From: an uncultured Oscillospiraceae bacterium
Lineage (GTDB): Bacteria; Bacillota; Clostridia; Oscillospirales; Oscillospiraceae
Direction: 5' to 3'
Assembly (NCBI GenBank): GCA_910579725.1
Contig: CAJTUD010000026.1
Span: 1 to 37,337, forward strand
DNA: 37,337 nucleotides
Below the pieces are notes generated by a model. The model saw only the letters and a program-made list of their open reading frames with translations, ran no database searches and had not been told where the DNA came from. Made by a program: the position numbers and the translations under genes. Shown in pieces: positions 32,999 to 37,337 of the stretch (the stretch's first letter is position 1; each line of letters starts with the position of its first letter).

Positions 32999-34963
32999 CT
33001 ACACTTCTTTCCGCAGCTCGATAATGCGGTCGCGTAAAACAGCCGCGTATTCAAACTCCATCATCCTGGCAGCTTCCTTCATCTGCTTCTCCAGCTTGAC
33101 GATCTCCGCCTCCATCTCCGGCTTTGTCAGCTTCTTTCCGGATTTCCGCTGGGTCTCCGCCTCGCTCTTCGAGAGCTCCAGAATCTCTCGCACCGATTTG
33201 ATGACCGTCTTGGGAACGATCCCATGTTCCTTGTTGAAGCTGTCCTGAATCTTCCGCCTCCGCTCCGTCTCGTCCATGGCCGCGCGCATGCTCCGGGTGA
33301 CGGCGTCAGCGTAAAGGACGACCATGCCCTCCGCATTCCGGGCCGCGCGGCCGATGGTCTGGATAAGGCTGGTTTCGCTGCGGAGGAAGCCCTCCTTGTC
33401 CGCATCCAGAATGGCCACCAGACTGACCTCCGGCATGTCCAGGCCCTCCCGCAGCAGGTTGATGCCCACCAGCACGTCAAATTCCCCCAGGCGCAGATCC
33501 CGGATGAGCTCCATCCGCTCAATGGTCTCCACGTCGTGGTGCATATACCGCACCTTGATGCCAGTCTTTTGCAGATACTGTGTCAGGTCCTCCGCCATTT
33601 TTTTTGTCAGCGTCGTCACCAGCACCCGCTCGTTCCGGGCGGATCGGGCGTTGATTTCCCCGATCAGATCGTCAATCTGCCCCTGAACAGGCCGGACCTC
33701 CACCCTGGGGTCCAGCAGGCCGGTGGGCCGGATCACCTGCTCCACGATCTGGTCCGCCTGACTGCGTTCGTAGTCCGCCGGGGTGGCGGAGACAAACACC
33801 GCCTGCCGGAACCGGGTCTGAAACTCTTCAAATTTGAGCGGCCGGTTGTCGAAGGCGCAGGGCAGGCGGAAGCCGTACTCCACCAGACTTTCCTTCCGGG
33901 CCCGGTCACCGTTGAACATGGCCCGGACCTGAGGCAGGGTCACGTGACTCTCGTCCACAAACAGCACAAAATCCTCCGGGAAATAGTCCATCAGCGTCAG
34001 CGGCGGAGAGCCCACCGGCCGGCCGGAAATCACCCGGCTGTAGTTCTCGATGCCGTTGCAGTAGCCCAGCTCCCGCATCATTTCGATATCATAGGCGGTC
34101 CGCTGCCGGATGCGCTGGGCCTCCACCAGCTTGCCGTTCTCCGCAAACCATTTCTCCCGAGCCTCCATCTCCTGCTGAATCTCTACGATAGCCCGGTCCA
34201 TTTTTTCCTTGGAGGTGACATAATGGCTGGCAGGCCAGACGGGAATATTGATCAGCCGCCGGGTAACGGCGCCGGTAACAGGGTTGATTTCACTGAGCCG
34301 GTCGATCTCGTCGCCGAAAAACTCCACCCGGATGGCGGAGTCCTTCCAGTAGGCCGGCCACAGCTCCACCGTATCCCCCCGGACCCGGAACATGTTGCGC
34401 TCAAAGGCAATATCGTTGCGCTCATAGCGGATTTCGATGAGCCTGCGGAGCAGCTCGTCACGCTCCATCTGTGCTCCCACCCGGAGGGAAACCATCATCT
34501 TCTCAAAATCCTCCGGCTCCCCCAGACCATAGATGCAGCTGACAGAGGACACCACGATCACATCCCGCCGCTCCAGCAGGGACGCGGTAGCGGCCAGCCG
34601 CAGCCGGTCAATCTCCTCGTTGATGGAGGCGTCCTTTTCAATGAAGGTATCCGTATGGGCGATATATGCCTCCGGCTGATAGTAGTCGTAGTAAGAAACA
34701 AAATACTCCACCGCGTTGTTGGGGAAGAACTCCTTGAATTCCTCGCACAGCTGGGCGGCCAGCGTCTTGTTGTGAGCCAGCACCAGAGCGGGCCGCTGGA
34801 CCGCTTCAATCACCTTGGCCATGGTATAGGTCTTGCCGGAGCCGGTGACACCCAGGAGAATCTGCTCCCGAAGGCCGTCCTCGATCCCCTGGGCCAGCTT
34901 GGCGATGGCCTGGGGCTGGTCTCCGGAAGGGGTGTATTCCGATACAACTTCAAAAGCGGGCAT
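32999..34963 (-). CDS. uvrB: Excinuclease ABC subunit B
   Basis: This 654-residue DNA helicase-like subunit of nucleotide excision repair takes damaged DNA from UvrA and recruits UvrC. Walker A is GVTGSGKT (38-45). The damage-verifying beta-hairpin YYDYYQPEAY is at 91-100. Walker B is LFVDESH, and the helicase motifs VSATPADYE and QTIGRAARN are present. A C-terminal UVR domain (about 618-653) binds UvrC. Length is normal. It starts at ATG 34963, six bases after AGGAGG, and lies 14 bases after radC, with which it forms an operon. It is separated from uvrA by the M28 gene and a repeat rather than being adjacent to it. Confidence 0.97.
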   Translation of the reverse strand: MPAFEVVSEYTPSGDQPQAIAKLAQGIEDGLREQILLGVTGSGKTYTMAKVIEAVQRPALVLAHNKTLAAQLCEEFKEFFPNNAVEYFVSYYDYYQPEAYIAHTDTFIEKDASINEEIDRLRLAATASLLERRDVIVVSSVSCIYGLGEPEDFEKMMVSLRVGAQMERDELLRRLIEIRYERNDIAFERNMFRVRGDTVELWPAYWKDSAIRVEFFGDEIDRLSEINPVTGAVTRRLINIPVWPASHYVTSKEKMDRAIVEIQQEMEAREKWFAENGKLVEAQRIRQRTAYDIEMMRELGYCNGIENYSRVISGRPVGSPPLTLMDYFPEDFVLFVDESHVTLPQVRAMFNGDRARKESLVEYGFRLPCAFDNRPLKFEEFQTRFRQAVFVSATPADYERSQADQIVEQVIRPTGLLDPRVEVRPVQGQIDDLIGEINARSARNERVLVTTLTKKMAEDLTQYLQKTGIKVRYMHHDVETIERMELIRDLRLGEFDVLVGINLLREGLDMPEVSLVAILDADKEGFLRSETSLIQTIGRAARNAEGMVVLYADAVTRSMRAAMDETERRRKIQDSFNKEHGIVPKTVIKSVREILELSKSEAETQRKSGKKLTKPEMEAEIVKLEKQMKEAARMMEFEYAAVLRDRIIELRKEV

Positions 34964-34977
34964 AAGTGACCTCCTGT

Positions 34978-35649
34978 TTATAGCAGGCCGGATTCGGCCA
35001 TGGATACATAGTCGTTATCCGCCACGATGATGTGGTCCGCCAGACGCACGTCCACCGATCTCAGTGCGTCGCGCACTATCTGGGTCGCAATCCGGTCATC
35101 ATGGGAGGGCAGGGCCAGACCGCTGGGGTGATTGTGGGCCAGCACCACCATCACAGCCTGACAGCGCAGCGTGTTCTGCACGATATCGCGGGTACTGAGC
35201 CCAACGCTGCTCACGTCGCCCTCGCTGACCTTGAAAAGCCCCTTCTTTTTCCCCTTGGCGTCCAAGCACAGCTGATACATGACCTCGGTGGAATAGGCGG
35301 CGAATATCTTCTGAAAAAATTCCCCAATACACTCCGGACTGTTGAAAATCATTCCCTTCCTATCGTCAGAAATCAATATTCTCTGGTACAGCGCCGGCAC
35401 CAGACGGAGGAGCACCGCAGCGTTCTTTTTCACATAGCTCACCTCCGTCAGCTCTTCCACCGGCGCGGTAAGGACGGCCTGGAGGCTGCCGAAGCGTTCG
35501 ATCAGCTCATGGGCAATGGGGTTGGTGTCCCTCTGCGGGACAGCGTAAAAGAGGAGGAGCTCCAAAAGCTCGTGGTCGGCAAAGGAATCCGGTCCGCAGC
35601 GGACAAATTGATCTTTCTTTCGCTCTCTGTGCCCCTCGTGCAGCCCCAT
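34978..35649 (-). CDS. radC: RadC-family JAB-domain protein
   Basis: This 223-residue protein has an N-terminal helix-hairpin-helix-like segment (DHELLELLLFYAVPQRDTNP) and a C-terminal MPN+/JAB metalloprotease-type domain. The metal site is intact: Glu 122 in STEVMYQLCLD, His 172 and His 174 in AHNHPSG, and Asp 184. The family was named for repair but its biochemical role is still unsettled. Coupling to uvrB here supports a DNA-repair or stress link. I start it at ATG 35649 with AAGGAG eight bases upstream and a fitting promoter. A much longer frame upstream has no family similarity. It overlaps nothing and precedes uvrB by 14 bases. Confidence 0.93.
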   Translation of the reverse strand: MGLHEGHRERKKDQFVRCGPDSFADHELLELLLFYAVPQRDTNPIAHELIERFGSLQAVLTAPVEELTEVSYVKKNAAVLLRLVPALYQRILISDDRKGMIFNSPECIGEFFQKIFAAYSTEVMYQLCLDAKGKKKGLFKVSEGDVSSVGLSTRDIVQNTLRCQAVMVVLAHNHPSGLALPSHDDRIATQIVRDALRSVDVRLADHIIVADNDYVSMAESGLL

Positions 35650-35682
35650 CGTATTTTCTCCTTCCAAAAAGGTTTTCATCAT

Positions 35683-35711
35683 ATTGTAACACACAAACAT
35701 CTGTTTCACAA
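35683..35711 (-). promoter_or_regulatory. radC-uvrB promoter with LexA-like dyad
   Basis: On the minus strand TTGTGA (35711-35706) and TACAAT (35688-35683) are 17 bases apart. AAAC-AGAT-GTTT (35706-35695) forms a perfect inverted repeat beside the -35 box. It fits the RNRY-GTTY part of the Bacillota SOS box but has AAAC for GAAC. The rest of the 266-base gap to the C-S lyase gene shows only a weak GC hairpin at 35820-35844. Confidence 0.65.
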
Positions 35712-35915
35712 GTGCTTTTTCATTTATTTCTTCGCCGGCTATACAATCCGGTCTCGCAAAGTCAGGAGGCCCTCCGGCACAGGCGGATTGATTGCCTGGA
35801 ACTGAGGGCAGACGATTCAGCCGGGCAGGAAAACCCCGCCCGGCCATGCCGTCATGTCTGCTTTTCCATCTTGCATGGGAAACGCACCTATGGCGCTCCT
35901 CCCGGTCTCTCTTTG

Positions 35916-37124
35916 TCAGAACACATACTTTTCCAGCCTGGCCATGGCCTCCTGTACCCGGCTCAGGGGAAGGGCCAGATTCATCCGGATATGGCAGGGA
36001 CCATGGAAGGGGCGGCCATCCTGCCAGGCTACGCCTACGTCCCAGCCCGCCTGCAGCAGCTGGCCGATGGTCTTTCCGTGTTGTGCACACCATTCGGTGC
36101 AGTTCAGATACAGCATATAGGTGCCCTCCGGCTTGAAGAGCTCCACGCCCCGGAAATGCTCCCGGATGAAATCCACGGCGCAGTCCACGTTCTCTGTCAG
36201 CACCAGGCGAAGCTCGTCCACCCATTCCCGTCCCTCGTCGCTGTACGCGCCCATCAGCGCGTGCATGGCCAGGACGTTCATGCTGTTGTAGTGGGGCAGG
36301 GATGCCTCCCGCTCCACTCTGGCCCGGAGCCAGGGATCATAGATGACCCGATAGCTGCCCACCAGTCCCGCCAGATTGAAGGTCTTGGAGGGGGCGTAGA
36401 GGGCCATGGTCCGACAGCGCGCGTCCTCGGAGACGGACTGGGTGGGCGTATGCCGGTGGCCGGAGAGGGTCAGGTCGGACCAGATTTCATCGGATATGAC
36501 GAACACGTTGTGCTTCCGGAACAGCTCCATGGCCTGTTCCAGTTCCCAGCGCTCCCAGACCCGGCCGCAGGGATTGTGAGGAGAACAGAGAATAGCGGCG
36601 TGAATGGGATTTTCTGACAGCCGCTTCTCCATGTCCGCAAAATCCATCCGCCACGTCCCATCCGCGTCCCGGGTCAGGGGACTGTGGACGATGCGGTAGC
36701 CTCGGTTTTCCAGACTGGCAGTGAAACCGATGTAAGTGGGAGAGTGCACCAGCACCTGGTCCCCCTGAGAGCACACCGCGCCCAAGGCGCTCAAAACGCC
36801 GCCCAGAACGCCGTTTTCATAGCCGATGTGCTCCTTTGTCAGGCCCGTGACACCGTTGCGGTCCGCCTGCCAGCGGATAATGGCATCAAAATATTCCGCC
36901 GGCGGCTGGAAGTAGCCGTAGGCGGGATGCTGGGCCCGGGCAATGATGGCCCGTGGAATGGAGGGAACGGCGGGGAAGTTCATGTCTGCCACCCACATGG
37001 GGATCAGATCAAAGCCATCTTTAGGTCTGGAGGGAGCAAAACCGGGACCATCGCCGCCCAATGCGTCCACCGCAATGGCGTCCCGGCCGCGGCGGTCGAG
37101 TATCGAGGTGAAATCATATTTCAT
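35916..37124 (-). CDS. PatB/MalY-type PLP-dependent cystathionine beta-lyase / aminotransferase
   Basis: This 402-residue fold-type I enzyme is of the MalY/PatB group, C-S lyases that release thiols, pyruvate and ammonia from cystathionine or cysteine conjugates. Family marks are PMWVADMNFP near residue 42, AYGYFQPP (69-75), SPHNPCGRVW (Asn 184), Asp 212 in ISDEIWSDL, the PLP-binding Lys 247 in APSKTFNLAGL and the C-terminal RMNLALP with the substrate Arg. The start at 37124 is supported by MKYDF, a common beginning in this family, and AAAGGA 12 bases upstream. It is a single gene with an unusual promoter flanked by a perfect inverted repeat. Confidence 0.92.
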   Translation of the reverse strand: MKYDFTSILDRRGRDAIAVDALGGDGPGFAPSRPKDGFDLIPMWVADMNFPAVPSIPRAIIARAQHPAYGYFQPPAEYFDAIIRWQADRNGVTGLTKEHIGYENGVLGGVLSALGAVCSQGDQVLVHSPTYIGFTASLENRGYRIVHSPLTRDADGTWRMDFADMEKRLSENPIHAAILCSPHNPCGRVWERWELEQAMELFRKHNVFVISDEIWSDLTLSGHRHTPTQSVSEDARCRTMALYAPSKTFNLAGLVGSYRVIYDPWLRARVEREASLPHYNSMNVLAMHALMGAYSDEGREWVDELRLVLTENVDCAVDFIREHFRGVELFKPEGTYMLYLNCTEWCAQHGKTIGQLLQAGWDVGVAWQDGRPFHGPCHIRMNLALPLSRVQEAMARLEKYVF

Positions 37125-37137
37125 AGATGCACAAAGT

Positions 37138-37185
37138 CCTTTCGTGGGTTTTCTACAGTATACTCCACGAAAGGACAGAGCGCAA
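37138..37185 (-). promoter_or_regulatory. Promoter of the PatB/MalY-type gene, with inverted repeat around the -10 box
   Basis: On the minus strand TTGCGC (37185-37180) and TATACT (37162-37157) are 17 bases apart. A perfect 10-bp inverted repeat, CCTTTCGTGG and CCACGAAAGG (37138-37147 and 37165-37174), flanks the -10 box. Its arms fall in the spacer and the early transcribed region, so it looks like an operator rather than an RNA hairpin. Confidence 0.7.
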
Positions 37186-37253
37186 GGGGGGAAATTTCCG
37201 CTCACCGATTTCGGCAAGACCACAAAACCATGCGGATCTGCTGACAACAACCA

Positions 37254-37283
37254 AAAGCTGGAAGGAATATACCTTCCAGCTTT
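37254..37283. terminator. Bidirectional hairpin near the right edge
   Basis: A 12-bp stem (37254-37265 with 37272-37283) with loop AATATA has A/T flanks on both sides, so it could act on either strand. Confidence 0.6.
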
Positions 37284-37289
37284 CAGCCT

Positions 37290-37329
37290 GTCGAAAAAAG
37301 GCCTGTCTGGCTTCATAACCAGACAGGCC
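37290..37329 (-). terminator. Rho-independent terminator for a gene beyond the right edge
   Basis: An 11-bp stem (37300-37310 with 37319-37329) with an 8-base loop is followed on the minus strand by a T6 run (complement of A at 37294-37299). It must serve a minus-strand gene lying past the end of the window. Confidence 0.85.
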
Positions 37330-37337
37330 ACAAAGTT

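Noticed and set aside
34978..36225. A 415-residue form of RadC starting at 36225
   Set aside because: The extra N-terminus lies opposite the PatB/MalY-type gene, has no family similarity, and the radC promoter lies downstream of that start.

Overview
The window is GC-rich bacterial chromosomal DNA with Bacillota-style expression signals: strong AGGAGG-type ribosome binding sites, TTGACA/TATAAT-type promoters with 16-17 nt spacers, TTG/GTG starts and many lipoproteins. The high GC, LytS/YesM-type kinases, DegV, an ACT-domain protein beside a phenylacetate-CoA ligase, and an M16C presequence-type protease together suggest an anaerobic gut Clostridia of the Oscillospiraceae/Flavonifractor kind. 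That assignment is inference. I see no rRNA, tRNA, CRISPR array or complete mobile element.

Layout. 1-689: the end of a membrane protein gene coupled to a small secreted protein of unknown function. 989-2665: a methyl-accepting chemotaxis protein. 2848-4151: a coupled MarR regulator and DegV fatty-acid-binding protein. 4338-17814: a 13.5 kb block on the minus strand, made of a binding lipoprotein / sensor kinase / AraC-type response regulator cassette (17814-14395), a five-gene ABC importer operon that also carries a methyltransferase and a HAD phosphatase-like protein (14207-8586), and a three-gene ABC importer operon (8416-4338). 18073-20986: phenylacetate-CoA ligase, ACT protein and aminotransferase. 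21086-21553: a hexapeptide acetyltransferase. 21630-21870: a transposase remnant. 21968-26180: an oxidoreductase and a frameshifted M16 protease. 26321-27247: cysK. 27464-28605: an XRE-TPR regulator convergent with, and overlapping, a small secreted peptide gene. 28792-35649: uvrA, an M28 peptidase, a structured intergenic repeat, uvrB and radC. 35916-37124: a PatB/MalY-type C-S lyase. The right edge holds tandem hairpins that terminate a gene lying beyond the window.

How the genes work together. The 13.5 kb block looks like one sense-and-import system. Three binding proteins of the family often labelled iron(III) or AfuA-like occur with two complete importers and one two-component system. 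The sensor cassette has the composition of Staphylococcus aureus HptA-HptS-HptR, which senses hexose phosphate, and the first importer resembles AfuABC, a sugar-phosphate importer. With a HAD phosphatase in the same operon, I infer a phosphorylated organic ligand rather than iron, but the substrate is not proven by sequence.

The other candidate for an undescribed system is the XRE-TPR regulator with its overlapping secreted peptide, which has the architecture of RRNPP-type peptide signalling. The uvrA and radC-uvrB promoters each carry a LexA-like dyad in the promoter spacer, suggesting a shared SOS response.
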